From assembly GCF_004366355.1 (NCBI RefSeq), contig NZ_SODV01000002.1, positions 1,032,768-1,096,767 on the forward strand: a stretch of DNA of 64,000 bases, given 5' to 3'. A program made the translations under genes and the position numbers. Of the stretch, positions 1 to 10,600 are shown in pieces (the stretch's first letter is position 1; each line of letters begins with the position of its first letter). The notes under the pieces were generated by a model that saw nothing but the letters and a program-made list of their open reading frames with translations, did no database searches and was not told the origin of the DNA. This stretch comes from Dinghuibacter silviterrae. Its GTDB lineage: Bacteria > Bacteroidota > Bacteroidia > Chitinophagales > Chitinophagaceae.

Positions 1-2878
1 AGATGGATCCGACGTCGATCAGCTGTATGTCCTTTGCATACTTCGGGATATAGATCAGGTCGTTGCTGGAATTACCGTCCCCGTTCAGGTCGCCGTTATA
101 GACGTACGAGGTCGCGCCGGCCGGTGCTGCCTCGAAAACCGCGCCGAGGGTAGTGGAGGTAAATTTCCCCTCGGGGATCTTGTAGTTGGCGCTGGCGATG
201 ACACGGTGCGGCTGGTACCAGCTCGGGTGCGCCAGGGTAGCTTTGTTGGGATCGGTATTCGACACCGGCCTGGCCGCCCAAAGGCTCAAGGCGGTACTTC
301 CGTTCTCCATGGCGGTCATCGTGTTGTTGTACGCGTAGGACAGGCTGGCGTTGAAGTTGCGGAAGTTTTTCTGGATACGCGCGACGGCGGAGTAAGAATA
401 CCCCTTGGAGGTATTGCCCAGGACGATGACCGAACCAAGGTTGGGATTGCTCAAGCTGGTGGCCTGGTAGTAGTACTTGTTGCTGCCCGCCGTGGTCGTC
501 AGGAAGCGCGTCCGGGTATCACCGCCATTGGCGACGTCCCCGTTGGTGATGGCGAAACCGTGGGATTCGTTCAGGTTGGCGTTGTACATGTAGGTGCCGT
601 GGATGTCCTTGGAGTAGATGAACTCACCCGTGAGCACCCAATCGTTGTCGAGTTTCTTGTCGATACCAAGGCTGGCGCGGAATTTCGTCGGGTATTTGAG
701 GTCCTTTGCTGCAACGTTGACCGAGTAACCGGTCGGCGTGGAGGTTTGGCTCAGGCCCTTGGACGTCAGGTAATAATTAAGACCTTGTTGGGCCGTGGGG
801 AAGAAGGGCACATTGCTTTCGGTAAAAGAACCGATCTGTACCCCGTTGTTGGCAGCCTGGTTTTCGATCCAGACGAAGGGCGGGGCGCCTTCGAAGACAC
901 CGGCGCCGCCACGGATCTGCAAGGTCCGGTCGTGTTTGACGTCCCAGTTGAAGCCGACGCGGGGGGATACTACCAGGAAGCCGTTCGGTGCGGACCCCAC
1001 GTTATACTGGGCGCCGTTCAGGAAGGTCAGGGCGTCGAAGTGCGGGTTGTCCGTGAACTTGTTCTGGTAGGTGGTATAGTCGGCACGGATGCCGTAGGTC
1101 AGGGTGAAAAAATTGGTAACACGCCATTTGTCCTGGGCAAAAAGGCTCAGGTTCGTGGCCCCGGCGTACGCCCAGGGGAAGGCACCGCCCGGAAGGGTGG
1201 AGTAGTCCTGTGCATAGTATTCCGCGTTGGCCCCGTTTAAGAAGGCGTCCAGGCTGGCGAACTGGTATACACCGTTCCAGGAGGGTGCGAAGGCGTTCTG
1301 GTACTTTTTATAGCTGTTCTGCGTGCCGAACGTGATTTCATGAGCCCCTTTGTACAGGGAGAAGATGTCCGTCAGCTGGTACGAGTCCATGAAGAGCTTG
1401 TTGTTGTACGTGAACGGCTCATACCCGAAGGTCGTATAGTACTGTCCGTTGTTTAGGATGTCCACCAGCGGGAAAGTGCTGGAGGAGGACAGGGACGTCC
1501 GGAAGTCACGTTCGCGGGTATACCCGACCTGGAATTTGTTCGACGCGGAATTACCGAAACGGCTGTTCAGTTCAACGATAAAGATGTTCAGGTCATTGTT
1601 GATCCGGTAGCTGCTGCCCTCGAAAGGCAGGGAGTAGAAACTCGCATCGGCTCCGGTTTGCGTGGTCACCAGGCCGCTGCCACCCACCGCGCGGCTGTTG
1701 CTGACCGGTTGGTCGGCGTAAGATTTCAGGTAGTTGTATTTCAGCGTCAGGACGTTGTGTGCATTGACGTTCCAGTCGACGCGCGCGTTGACCTTGTAGC
1801 TGTTGGTTTTGAAAGAGTACTTCTCGAAAGCACCGGGGTCATAGCTAAAACCCTTGCCGTTATTTTTGAGGTATTGTACGATGGCATTGAGCGAATCGTA
1901 ATTGGCAGTGGATACGGACCCCTGCGACGGAGGGTTGCTGTTGGTAGAGGCCACATAGCTGGTGGAGGGCGCAGATTGCAGGTCTTCTTCGGCGTTGACA
2001 AAGAAGAACAGCTTGTTGGTCACGATGGGGCCACCCAGGCTGGCGCCGAGGACGTTATAGTTAAAGGGCGTCCGCGGGATGATGATGTTGTCGACGTGGT
2101 ATCCGATGTTGCCGGGCCCTTTGGTATAGTCATAAGCGGTTGCCCGGAATTTATTGGTCCCGCTGCGGGTAACGGAGTTGACACCGGCACCGGTAAAACC
2201 GCCTTCGCGGACGTCATACGGGGAGATATTGACCTGGATCTGGTCGATGGCGTCCAGGGCGATGGGTTGGGCGTTTGCCTGGCCCCCCAGCGTGCTGGAC
2301 AGACCAAAGGAGTTGTTGAAGTCAGCCCCGTCCACCGTCACGTTGTTCATGCCGGGATTGGTCCCGGCAAAGCTGAGACCGTTAGCGGTCGGTTCCAGCC
2401 TCGTGAAGTCCTGGATCGAACGGGTGACCGTCGGGAGCTGTTCCATTTGGGTGCGGGTGATGATCTCCTGCTGACCGGTGTGGCTGGTGTTGAAGATCTT
2501 GTTCTGGCGGGTCGCGGTCACCACCAGCTCCTGGAGCTGCTTGGTTTCCTGTACCATCGAATAGTCCGCAAAAAATGTTTGGCCAAGGACGAGGGTTACG
2601 TTTTCCTGTTTTTGTTCCTGGTAGCCCGTGTAGGTGACCGTGATGGTGTACGGGCCGCCTATGCGCATATTGGAGAGGTTAAAACGTCCGTCCTTACGGG
2701 TTGTCGTGGAGTACCTGGTACCGGTGGGAACGTGAAGGGCGATGACGGTAGCACCCGCCAGGCCGTTGGTCCCGTCCGTAATCCGTCCCTGCATGTCTGA
2801 AGTCGTTTCCTGCGCCAGGAGAGCCCATGGCATGAGGAGCGCGACCATGATGGTGCACAGCAGCTTCTTCAATCTCAT
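1..2878 (-). CDS. TonB-dependent receptor, Oar-like (C-terminal part beyond window)
   Basis: This is an outer-membrane TonB-dependent receptor of the Oar-like type, expected to import an unknown large substrate. The frame is open for 959 codons from the ATG at 2878 to the window edge, so the end of the barrel is missing. A signal peptide ends near LLAQ. A CarboxypepD_reg/CnaB-like domain follows (GATVIALHVPTGT, then LSNMRIGGPY), then a plug containing RSIQDFTRLEP and a long beta-barrel. It closely resembles the next gene upstream in sequence order and both are read leftwards, so the pair looks like a tandem duplication. No SusD partner is next to it, which argues against a classical SusC. The substrate cannot be told. 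Confidence 0.88.
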   Translation of the reverse strand, partial: MRLKKLLCTIMVALLMPWALLAQETTSDMQGRITDGTNGLAGATVIALHVPTGTRYSTTTRKDGRFNLSNMRIGGPYTITVTYTGYQEQKQENVTLVLGQTFFADYSMVQETKQLQELVVTATRQNKIFNTSHTGQQEIITRTQMEQLPTVTRSIQDFTRLEPTANGLSFAGTNPGMNNVTVDGADFNNSFGLSSTLGGQANAQPIALDAIDQIQVNISPYDVREGGFTGAGVNSVTRSGTNKFRATAYDYTKGPGNIGYHVDNIIIPRTPFNYNVLGASLGGPIVTNKLFFFVNAEEDLQSAPSTSYVASTNSNPPSQGSVSTANYDSLNAIVQYLKNNGKGFSYDPGAFEKYSFKTNSYKVNARVDWNVNAHNVLTLKYNYLKSYADQPVSNSRAVGGSGLVTTQTGADASFYSLPFEGSSYRINNDLNIFIVELNSRFGNSASNKFQVGYTRERDFRTSLSSSSTFPLVDILNNGQYYTTFGYEPFTYNNKLFMDSYQLTDIFSLYKGAHEITFGTQNSYKKYQNAFAPSWNGVYQFASLDAFLNGANAEYYAQDYSTLPGGAFPWAYAGATNLSLFAQDKWRVTNFFTLTYGIRADYTTYQNKFTDNPHFDALTFLNGAQYNVGSAPNGFLVVSPRVGFNWDVKHDRTLQIRGGAGVFEGAPPFVWIENQAANNGVQIGSFTESNVPFFPTAQQGLNYYLTSKGLSQTSTPTGYSVNVAAKDLKYPTKFRASLGIDKKLDNDWVLTGEFIYSKDIHGTYMYNANLNESHGFAITNGDVANGGDTRTRFLTTTAGSNKYYYQATSLSNPNLGSVIVLGNTSKGYSYSAVARIQKNFRNFNASLSYAYNNTMTAMENGSTALSLWAARPVSNTDPNKATLAHPSWYQPHRVIASANYKIPEGKFTSTTLGAVFEAAPAGATSYVYNGDLNGDGNSSNDLIYIPKYAKDIQLIDVGSI

Positions 2879-2902
2879 AATTTGATATTAAGTTTTAGTT
2901 TC

Positions 2903-2963
2903 GAGGCGCAAAGAAAACAATTAATTTAAGAGATCGTTAATTAAGCACATTATCAAATTGTTA
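2903..2963 (-). promoter_or_regulatory. Putative promoter box shared by the two TonB receptor genes
   Basis: On the minus strand this stretch contains TAACAATTTGATAAT (2949-2963) and TTTTCTTTG (2909-2917). The same two blocks occur upstream of the paralogous receptor, about 41 bp apart in each case. TTTCTTTG differs by one base from the Bacteroidota -7 element TAnnTTTG. A start about 6 bases downstream would give a leader of roughly 25 nt. Assigning it as a promoter is inference. Confidence 0.45.
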
Positions 2964-2969
2964 GAGCGC

Positions 2970-3009
2970 AAAAAAAAGGGGGTGTCTCCTCATGAGACAC
3001 CCCCTTTTT
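2970..3009 (-). terminator. Intrinsic terminator of the second TonB receptor gene
   Basis: An 11-bp perfect stem (GGGGGTGTCTC at 2978-2988 with its complement at 2994-3004) has a 5-base loop. On the minus strand it is followed by eight T residues (2977-2970). It lies directly after the stop of the gene ending at 3025. The A/T flanks on the other side could also let it work in the opposite direction. Confidence 0.9.
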
Positions 3010-3024
3010 GTATAGGTATGATAC

Positions 3025-6000
3025 TTAGAAGCTATACCGCAATCCGAGGAGCATGCTCCAGCGGGATTCGTAGTCGGCATATCCCCAGGGCTTGCCCGTC
3101 TGGGCGTTAAGACCGTATTGGGGAGTGTAGTAGTAGTAGGGTTTAACCGTGTTGCCGCTGACCGTGAAGTGGTCGACGTTGAGGGGCTGGCTTTCCTGGT
3201 TGCTCAGGTAGTAGGCACGGCCCCAGGTCTTGCTGACCAGGTTGCCTACGTTGAAGATGTCCAGGGTGATCGTCAGCGTATGCTCTTTGTAGAACGCAAT
3301 GGACTCGGCGATCTTCAGGTCGAAGTGGTTTTCCCAGGGCATGATGTCGCCGTTGATGGCTGTATTCTGACCGATGTGCTTGCGCATGTATTTGGTCGAA
3401 TTCTCGAACTGCTGAAAAGCGGTCCACTGCTGGGTAGCGGTCAGGCCGCCGTGGGCGACGAACTGCGTGGAGTCGCCGGGCAGTTGGATGAGGTCGGCCC
3501 CACCGGCGGTGCTGGGTTTGGTCGGGGCGCTCAGCGTGGAACCGTCGTCCCCGTTGATGTTCCCATAGTATACATAGGAGAAGCGCTGACCAGAGGTACC
3601 GGAGTAGATCAGACCCAGGCTCGTGGAGAAGATCTTGCCGTATTCGAAGCGCTTGCCCACATAGGCGATGACGCGGGACCCGGGGTCGTAGTTGCTGTGT
3701 CCCAGGCTCAGGTTGTTCAGGCCGTTGACGTTGTAGGCATACCTCCAGTTGGAAAGGGCGACGGAAGACGTCCCGTTGTTGGTTGCGTAAGAGTGGCCGA
3801 TGCTGTAGGCTACGCTGGCGGTCCAGCCATGGCTGAACGGCTTTTCGATCTTGCCGGTGATGCTGTACCCGTACCCTTGTTTGGTGTTGGTCAGTTCCAG
3901 GACGTTGGCGTAGCTGGCATTGTTCCGCGAACCGTAGAAGGGGCGGGTGGTGTTCCCGAGCACCAGCGTATACTGGGAGGGCGCGAGGTTCAGGTCCTGA
4001 TAGCTGATGTCCTGGATGGTCTTTGTAAAAATGCCTTCCAGGGTACCGACGAGCCCCCAGGGCAGGCGCTGGTCGATGGCCAGGTTGCTGCGGAGGCTGC
4101 GGGGGTATTTGTAGTGCGGGTCGGTGACGTTGATGACGAGGGGGATCCCGGAGGGCGCCGGCTGGTACGGGCTGGTCGGGTTGAAGTGGACGTTGTCGGT
4201 CACGACCTGGGCGGCGTTCAGGCTACCGGAGATTGTCCCGATGCCCGTGTTGCTGTACTGGTTGGACAGCCAGACGAAGGGCGTGCGGCCCATAAAGATG
4301 CCGACACCGCCACGGATCTGCGTTTGCTTGTCGTTCTTCACATCCCAGTTGAAACCGACGCGGGGAGAAAGCACGACCGCGGTCTTGGCGACCTGGTTGG
4401 TGGCGACCCCGTTGCTCGTGGCCAGGGAGGTGGAATTGAAGGTGGTGTTGTCCGCGGGTTTGGTAAAGAACGTGGGCGCGTCGGCGCGGATCCCCAGCGT
4501 CAGCTTAAAGTTGGGGGCTGCCTGGTAGGCGTCCTGGGCGTACAGGGAGAACTGGCCTGCGGACACCTTGGCCGCCGGCTCGGGGTTGCTCTTGTCGGTG
4601 GAATACACCGTGGAATAGGCCGTCGGGTAAGCCGTGGCGGAACCACCGGCGTCTGCAAAGAAGCTGGCGAGGCTGGCATAGGTGTAGCTCCCTACGATCC
4701 CTTGCAGGAAGACGTTTTTCGAGTGATAGAACTCGTCGTCGGTCCCGAAGGTGAAGGTATTTTTACCCGCGTAGAGGTTGAGGTTGTCCGTAATGGTGTA
4801 GGTATTCTGACCCAGGGAGTTCGCCTGTGAGCTCACGTCCGTGCCGAAGTAATAGGTCGCGCCGTTGTCGGACACCTTGACGTAAGGGAACAGGGTGCCG
4901 GGGGTCTTCCGGTTGTCCCTGGTGATCGTCATGGTACCGCGAAGTACGTTGGATACCTTGTTTGAGATATTGGAGTTCAATTCCACGACGGTCGAATTGT
5001 TCGTGGAGTTGAAACGGTAACCCGTGTTGTAGAAATAGGCGCTGGAAGCAGCGTCGGAGAAGATGAAGTTGTACCCCTTCACCAGGCTGTGCCGGATGGT
5101 CAGCTTATTCTTCTCGTCGATGTTCCAGTCGATGCGGGCAAATACGGCATCAGAGTGTTTGTCGGTATTAAACCCGTTGTAGGCGCCGGGATTGTAGCTC
5201 CAGCCGGGGTGAGCGCTCTCGTTCTTCAGGAAAGAGGTGATGCTGTCCAGGGCCGTGGTGCGGATCTGGGAAGTGGCGCTGCCCGGCATGTAGGAAACCG
5301 GGTTGGACTTGCGTTCTCCTTCATAGTTGACGAAGAAGAACAATTTGTTCTTGATGAAAGCGCCACCGAGACGGGCGCCATAGGTCCAGTCCTTGAAATT
5401 CCCGTAAGAGTTGCCGGTGACGGCTTGTTTCCCCACGAAGGACTGGTTGGTGTTAAACCCATAGACCGAACCGTGGAGGGTGTTGGTCCCTGAACGCGTG
5501 ACGGCATTGACGCCGCCACCGACGAAACCACTCAGGGTCACGTCATAGGGCGCCAGGATCACTTGTACCTGGTCGATGGCGTCAAAAGGGATGGGGTTCA
5601 AAGAAGCCTGACCCCCGTTGGTGCCGCTGGCCGCCAGACCAAACACGTCGGTGGCGTTGGCGCCGTCGATCGTGAACTGGTTGTACTTGTTGCTTTCCCC
5701 AGCGAAAGAGACACCCAGGGTGCTGCCGTCCACCGTACTCTTGCGGGGTTGTGCCTGGGGCACCAGCCTTGTGAAGTCATCGACGTTACGCCCCGTGGTC
5801 GGGAGGATGCTCAGTTGTTGGAGGGAAAAGTTGGTAGACGTGCCCATCCGCTCGGGGCTGATCAGGGCATTCTTGTTCCTCGACCCGGTGATGGTCACCT
5901 CGCTGATCGTTTGGGAGGCGTCCGCCAGGGTGACCGTCAGGTCCAGGGGAGATCCCAACTGGAGGGTAAGGTCCGTAAATGTTTTTGTGCCATAGCCCAC

Positions 6001-6252
6001 ATAAGAGATCTCGATCCTGTAGGGACCGCCGACCCGCATGTTGGAAAGATGGAAGGCGCCGTCCGGTTGCGTCAACGCATGGTATTTGGAACCGGAGGGA
6101 ACGTGGATGGCGGTGACCGTGGCCCCGCCCAGTGCTTCATTTTTACTGTTGGTGACTTTCCCCGAGACGCCGGAGGTGGTTTCTTGAGCTAGCAGCAAGG
6201 TAGGTAGGCCCAAGGCAACCAAAATAGTCAAAAGCAGTTTCTTCAGACTCAT
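3025..6252 (-). CDS. TonB-dependent receptor, Oar-like
   Basis: A complete 1075-residue outer-membrane receptor. Domains in order: signal peptide ending at LLAQ; CarboxypepD_reg/CnaB-like domain (about 25-115, with GGATVTAIHVPSGSK and LSNMRVGGPY); plug (about 125-245, with GRNVDDFTRLVPQAQ and an IDGANATDVFG segment); and a 22-strand-type beta-barrel to a C-terminal LLGLRYSF, the aromatic end typical of outer-membrane proteins. The length matches the Oar-like family. It is a tandem paralog of the partial gene at 1-2878, with a terminator between them, so each is probably transcribed separately. No substrate-binding lipoprotein is adjacent and the substrate is unknown. Confidence 0.92.
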   Translation of the reverse strand: MSLKKLLLTILVALGLPTLLLAQETTSGVSGKVTNSKNEALGGATVTAIHVPSGSKYHALTQPDGAFHLSNMRVGGPYRIEISYVGYGTKTFTDLTLQLGSPLDLTVTLADASQTISEVTITGSRNKNALISPERMGTSTNFSLQQLSILPTTGRNVDDFTRLVPQAQPRKSTVDGSTLGVSFAGESNKYNQFTIDGANATDVFGLAASGTNGGQASLNPIPFDAIDQVQVILAPYDVTLSGFVGGGVNAVTRSGTNTLHGSVYGFNTNQSFVGKQAVTGNSYGNFKDWTYGARLGGAFIKNKLFFFVNYEGERKSNPVSYMPGSATSQIRTTALDSITSFLKNESAHPGWSYNPGAYNGFNTDKHSDAVFARIDWNIDEKNKLTIRHSLVKGYNFIFSDAASSAYFYNTGYRFNSTNNSTVVELNSNISNKVSNVLRGTMTITRDNRKTPGTLFPYVKVSDNGATYYFGTDVSSQANSLGQNTYTITDNLNLYAGKNTFTFGTDDEFYHSKNVFLQGIVGSYTYASLASFFADAGGSATAYPTAYSTVYSTDKSNPEPAAKVSAGQFSLYAQDAYQAAPNFKLTLGIRADAPTFFTKPADNTTFNSTSLATSNGVATNQVAKTAVVLSPRVGFNWDVKNDKQTQIRGGVGIFMGRTPFVWLSNQYSNTGIGTISGSLNAAQVVTDNVHFNPTSPYQPAPSGIPLVINVTDPHYKYPRSLRSNLAIDQRLPWGLVGTLEGIFTKTIQDISYQDLNLAPSQYTLVLGNTTRPFYGSRNNASYANVLELTNTKQGYGYSITGKIEKPFSHGWTASVAYSIGHSYATNNGTSSVALSNWRYAYNVNGLNNLSLGHSNYDPGSRVIAYVGKRFEYGKIFSTSLGLIYSGTSGQRFSYVYYGNINGDDGSTLSAPTKPSTAGGADLIQLPGDSTQFVAHGGLTATQQWTAFQQFENSTKYMRKHIGQNTAINGDIMPWENHFDLKIAESIAFYKEHTLTITLDIFNVGNLVSKTWGRAYYLSNQESQPLNVDHFTVSGNTVKPYYYYTPQYGLNAQTGKPWGYADYESRWSMLLGLRYSF

Positions 6253-6276
6253 GATGGTGTTATTTAGTTTCTTGGG

Positions 6277-6332
6277 TGCAAAGAAAAAACATAAATCTTC
6301 AGATTTTTGAGCTAAATATTAACAAATTGTTA
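6277..6332 (-). promoter_or_regulatory. Putative promoter box of the TonB receptor gene
   Basis: On the minus strand this contains TAACAATTTGTTAAT (6318-6332), in which TAACAA and TTGTTA form an inverted repeat around one base, then TTTTTTCTTTG near 6279-6289. Both blocks match the region upstream of the paralogous receptor. The predicted leader is about 20 nt. The inverted repeat could be a regulator site; this is inference. Confidence 0.45.
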
Positions 6333-6420
6333 GGACGAAGCAAGCTTTCCTAGAGGGGGAAGACCACGTATTGACTATGAGCCGCTTGTGGTGACAGATG
6401 GGGAAGACCCCCGAATTCAC

Positions 6421-6444
6421 TAATTTTGCATTACTATAAAGGAG
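6421..6444 (+). promoter_or_regulatory. ribBA -7 promoter element and ribosome binding site
   Basis: TAATTTTG at 6421-6428 matches the Bacteroidota -7 consensus TAnnTTTG exactly. AAAGGAG at 6438-6444 is a good Shine-Dalgarno sequence 5 bases before the ATG at 6450. The -7 element overlaps an in-frame TTG at 6426, which rules that TTG out as the start. No FMN riboswitch fits in the short leader. Confidence 0.7.
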
Positions 6445-6449
6445 TGTTT

Positions 6450-7646
6450 ATGGATAGTATACAAAGCGCTATAGAAGATATAAAACAAGGTAAACTGGTC
6501 ATCGTCGTGGACGACGAAGACCGTGAGAATGAGGGCGATTTTATCACCGCGGCTGCTAACGTCACCCCCGAGATCATCAATTTCATGAGCAAACACGGCA
6601 GGGGGCTGATTTGTGCACCCCTTCCGGAAGACCGGTGCGAGGCGCTCCAACTGGACCTCATGGTCACCAACAATACGGCCCTGCACCAAACCCCGTTCAC
6701 CGTATCGGTCGACCTGATCGGTCACGGCTGTACCACGGGCATATCCGCCCACGACCGGGCCAAGACCGTACAGGCGCTGATCGACCCCGCCACGACCCCC
6801 GAGGACCTCGGCAGACCGGGGCATATTTTCCCCCTGAAGGCCAAAAAGGAAGGCGTTCTTCGCCGGACCGGGCATACCGAGGCCACCATCGATCTGGCCC
6901 GCCTGGCCGGTTTTGACGCCGCGGGCGTTCTGGTGGAGATCATGAACGAGGACGGGACCATGGCCCGGCTCCCCCAACTGGAGGTCATCGCCAAAACCTT
7001 CGACCTGAAACTCATATCCATCAAGGACCTGATCGAATACCGCCTGAAAACCGATTCCCTCATCGAAGAGGTCGTCCGGGTAGACATGCCCACCAAATGG
7101 GGGCATTTCAAACTCATCGCTTTCCACGAAAAGGGGACCAAAAACGAGCACCTGGCGTTGATCAAGGGCTCCTGGGAGCCCGGGGAGCCGGTCCTGACCC
7201 GGGTACACTCTTCCTGTTTCACCGGGGACATCATGGGGTCCATGCGTTGTGACTGCGGCGAACAGCTCCACACAGCCATGGAAATGATCGAACGCGAGGG
7301 CAAGGGCGTACTCCTGTACATGAACCAGGAAGGCCGCGGTATCGGGTTGCTCAACAAGCTCAAGGCCTATAAGCTCCAGGAAGAAGGTATGGATACCGTG
7401 GAGGCCAACCTCCATTTGGGTTTTGGGATGGACGACCGGGACTATGGCGTGGGTGCACAGATCCTGCGCTACCTGGGGATCACCCAGCTCCGCCTGATGA
7501 GCAACAACCCGCGGAAACGGGCCGGTCTTTTGGGATATGGCCTGGAGATCGTTGAGACGGTGCCCATTCGCATCGATCCTAATCCCCACAACGAGCGGTA
7601 TTTGCAAACGAAGCGGGACCGCCTGGGACACGAAATTTTGAAATAA
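6450..7646 (+). CDS. ribBA: Bifunctional 3,4-dihydroxy-2-butanone-4-phosphate synthase / GTP cyclohydrolase II
   Basis: A 398-residue enzyme for the two entry steps of riboflavin synthesis: ribulose 5-phosphate to dihydroxybutanone phosphate, and GTP to the diaminopyrimidine precursor. The N-terminal RibB half shows [12 protein letters not shown] and, further on, [17 protein letters not shown]. The C-terminal RibA half shows the zinc ligands in [20 protein letters not shown] and then [13 protein letters not shown]. The length is usual for fused RibBA. I chose the ATG at 6450 because of the Shine-Dalgarno sequence and because the -7 promoter element covers the upstream in-frame TTG. It stands alone, convergent with the TamB-like gene, and appears constitutive. 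Confidence 0.97.
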   Translation: MDSIQSAIEDIKQGKLVIVVDDEDRENEGDFITAAANVTPEIINFMSKHGRGLICAPLPEDRCEALQLDLMVTNNTALHQTPFTVSVDLIGHGCTTGISAHDRAKTVQALIDPATTPEDLGRPGHIFPLKAKKEGVLRRTGHTEATIDLARLAGFDAAGVLVEIMNEDGTMARLPQLEVIAKTFDLKLISIKDLIEYRLKTDSLIEEVVRVDMPTKWGHFKLIAFHEKGTKNEHLALIKGSWEPGEPVLTRVHSSCFTGDIMGSMRCDCGEQLHTAMEMIEREGKGVLLYMNQEGRGIGLLNKLKAYKLQEEGMDTVEANLHLGFGMDDRDYGVGAQILRYLGITQLRLMSNNPRKRAGLLGYGLEIVETVPIRIDPNPHNERYLQTKRDRLGHEILK

Positions 7647-7650
7647 GCCG

Positions 7651-7673
7651 GGGCGCCCTCACAAGGGGCGCCC
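7651..7673. terminator. Hairpin between convergent ribBA and TamB-like gene
   Basis: GGGCGCCC at 7651-7658 and again at 7666-7673 can pair as an 8-bp all-GC stem with a 7-base loop. It fills the 27-bp gap between two convergent genes, so it could end transcription from both sides. There is no clear T-run on either side, so it is not a textbook rho-independent terminator. Confidence 0.5.
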
Positions 7674-10600
7674 TTAGTTTGTCCCCCCCGACGGCGGCGC
7701 CGGACGCTTCGCATTCACGCGCTTGCGCTCATTGACAAAAAGGTCGATGAGCCGGTCGAAGTCTTTCCGGTAGTTCAGGCTGAGCCCCGTCCGGTTGGAA
7801 CGCCCATATGTCATGTCGTAGTTCGTACGGTTATACCCCACGAGGCGAAGGTGGCCGTCCGGGGTGATGCTCCATTGGGCCGCCAGGTCCGGTGAGGTCA
7901 GCAGGTCCGTGTTGCCCTGTGTAAAGAGAGGGACGGTCGAATAGTCGACCGTGGCACCTGCTTTGACGATCACCCGCCCGCTGAGGAAGTACTTATTGAT
8001 CCCCGCTTTGCCGGCATTGGTCACCCAGTTGAAGTTGGATTGGTTGGCGTTTTGGATGGCAAAGGCCGGGTTGATCGAAATATAAGGATCTATCGTATTG
8101 TTTTTCAACACCTTTTTAACAAGCTCGCGAACGGTGTTGCTCAACTGGCCCGCCACCACCTGGCCCAGGGTATTGGCGACGATGGTGCTGCTGTTGGGGT
8201 TGGCGGCCAGGGCATCCTGGCTGGAGATAAAGGTGCCGAAACCCAGTAAACTGGCCACCTGTTTGTTCATTTCGCTTTTATCATCCTCGTATTTTTTGAG
8301 TTGCGCCGCCACCACTGGGTCGCCCTTATAGGGGTTGTCCGGGGGTAGTTGGAATTCAAAGTTGATGTCCGGATGGTCCAGGGTGTTGGTCAGGTGGCAA
8401 AGGATGATGATGTCTGACGACTGCACGATCGTCGCCAGCGTGGATGTGATGATCGTGGGAAGGGTGACGTCCTGGGCCAGGTAAGACGCGTTGATATCGA
8501 TGTATGCCTTATAGGGATCGCCCGTCCAGCGGATGCTCCCGTCGGTCAGTGAAAAAGGTCTCCGCAGCCCGATATTCGAATAGATATACGTATACTCCCC
8601 CCGTTCGATATTGTAGGTGCCGTTGATCGTCAGCGGGGTGGCGGTACCGGCGCGGATCAGGAGGTTCCCGTTCCCCTGGGCCCGGACCACGTCCCCGTTG
8701 GTCGGGTCGAGGAGGACATAGATCGTGGCAAAGCTGTTGACCTGGAGGTTCATGTCCACCGTAAAATTGGACGGGCTCCGGAATTCCGGTTCCTCCCCCT
8801 GCATTTCCCGGCCGTATTCCTTGAATACGATAAACGTAGGCAACGAACCGGCTTTTGAAGCCCCGTTGGGAAGGTAAATATTGGAGCTGTCCACCGCTTC
8901 AGCCCTGTTGATCTTCAGCAATATGTTGGATTCCGGCCCGGTCAGGGAAGCGTTTACCCTGGCCACTGCCTTACCATAAAAGTTTTTGTTGTCCCGGGCC
9001 GTCGTATTGAGCACCAGCAGCCTGTCCGTATTCAACCGGAGGTTAAAGCTCATGTCCTTGAAGAAGTCGTGGTTCATGCTGCCTTGCAGAATGGCGGTAT
9101 TGTGGAGGGTATCCCGCAGGGTGATTTGCCCGAAGTCGATCACGCCCGGTGTGAAGTCGATGTCCTCGTTGTCAAACAAATATTTACAACGCGTATAATT
9201 GATCCTCAGGCTCCCGTTATGGACGGTTGCCCGGCCCGTCATTTGCGGATCGCTCAGGGGACCCGTCAAACGGATGGTCCCGGTGGCAGTCCCGTCGATA
9301 TCCGAAAACAAGAAGTCCAGGTAGTGTTCCAGCAGGTGAAGGGAGGTATTGTTGAGGTTAATCGAGGCGTCGATGCTCCGGTTGAGCGAATCCTTCAGGT
9401 CGAGCCCCCCGTTGATGTCAAAGTTATAGTGAGGGTTGTCCGAGCCGATGTGGAACTTCAGGTGCCCGCTCCCGTCATACGTAGACGTGGCTTCCACCTT
9501 TCCTATCGAGTCGCTTTCAAAGCGGAACCGGTTGACCAGGGTATTTGTCTCCAAGGCCATCTTGCCAAAAGGATCCCGCATGACGACCGTGCCGTTCAGC
9601 TGTCCTTCCAGCCGGGGATCCTTTAACACCAATGGGAGCAGGTCCTCGATGGTGACATTGGTGAGGTCCGCCTGTATGTCGTTGGATGCGGGGTCCGTCT
9701 CTGAAGGATGGGTGGAGAGCGCTATCTGTTCCAGGGCGGAAGACACCTTCAGGTCCCTGATCTGGATCCAGTTCTTTTTGAGGTCGATTTCGCCGTTCGA
9801 GGCGATCAACCACTTTTTGTCGTTGAGCACAAACGAGGACGAGTCAAAATGCGCGCTGATCCCGTCGGCCGTATTGTGCACCTTGACCGTGAGGATGGCG
9901 GAGTTCAGGTTCTGGTTGGCGCTTGTTTCCAGGGCGATGACGGAATTGTCATTTTGCGCGGCCATGCTGATCCGGGTGTTGGGCAGGCGGAGCGAGTCGT
10001 TCAGGTCGATTTCTCCCAGCAGGCCTTCCAGGCGGATGCGCTGGTCATCCCCCTGGGCCTTGAGGTCGATGTCACTAAAGTCAAACTGTTTATAGCCAAA
10101 CTCGGGCACGTTCACGTCCACGTTGAAGACGTGGTTCACCGTGCTGATCCGGCCTGAAATATCGCTGTTGTCAAACCCGGACAACGGCATTTTCAAAAGG
10201 TCCAGGTAATCTTCTACGTCGTCGGTATGCACTGCGAAAGTAAAGTCCTCCTGCAAGGGCGGCTGCGCGATGGGCTGTATGTACGAAGGGTAGTACTTAC
10301 CCAGGTACCACTGGACAACCTTCGGCAGCTCCAGGATATGGTACTGTCCCTCTACCCGCGCGTTCACCGGGAGACTTTGCAGGGTGAGGACCTTTTTACC
10401 TTCCAGCGTATCCGACGTAAGGCTCAGGGAATCGAAAGACAAGGGCTCCCCTTCGTTGCTCAGGGTGGCGTCAAAGACCCTGGCGGTACCGGTAAAGTCA
10501 TCGATGTTCCGCCCGGCAAAGTTCAACGCCAGCTTCCCCTGGAATGCCAGGTTCCTGTCGATCAGCCCCAGGGGCTGGAAATTCAGGCGGGTGATGTCCG

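Noticed and set aside
3118-4830. A 570-codon plus-strand frame opposite the TonB receptor, and similar long antisense frames (206-1240, 1658-2800)
   Set aside because: High GC content makes long antisense frames common; the translations are Val/Gly/Arg-rich without motifs, while the minus-strand proteins are clear family members.
6354-6409. Direct repeat GGGGAAGACC twice upstream of ribBA
   Set aside because: A 10-bp repeat with 46-bp spacing and no matching regulator; too little to call an operator.
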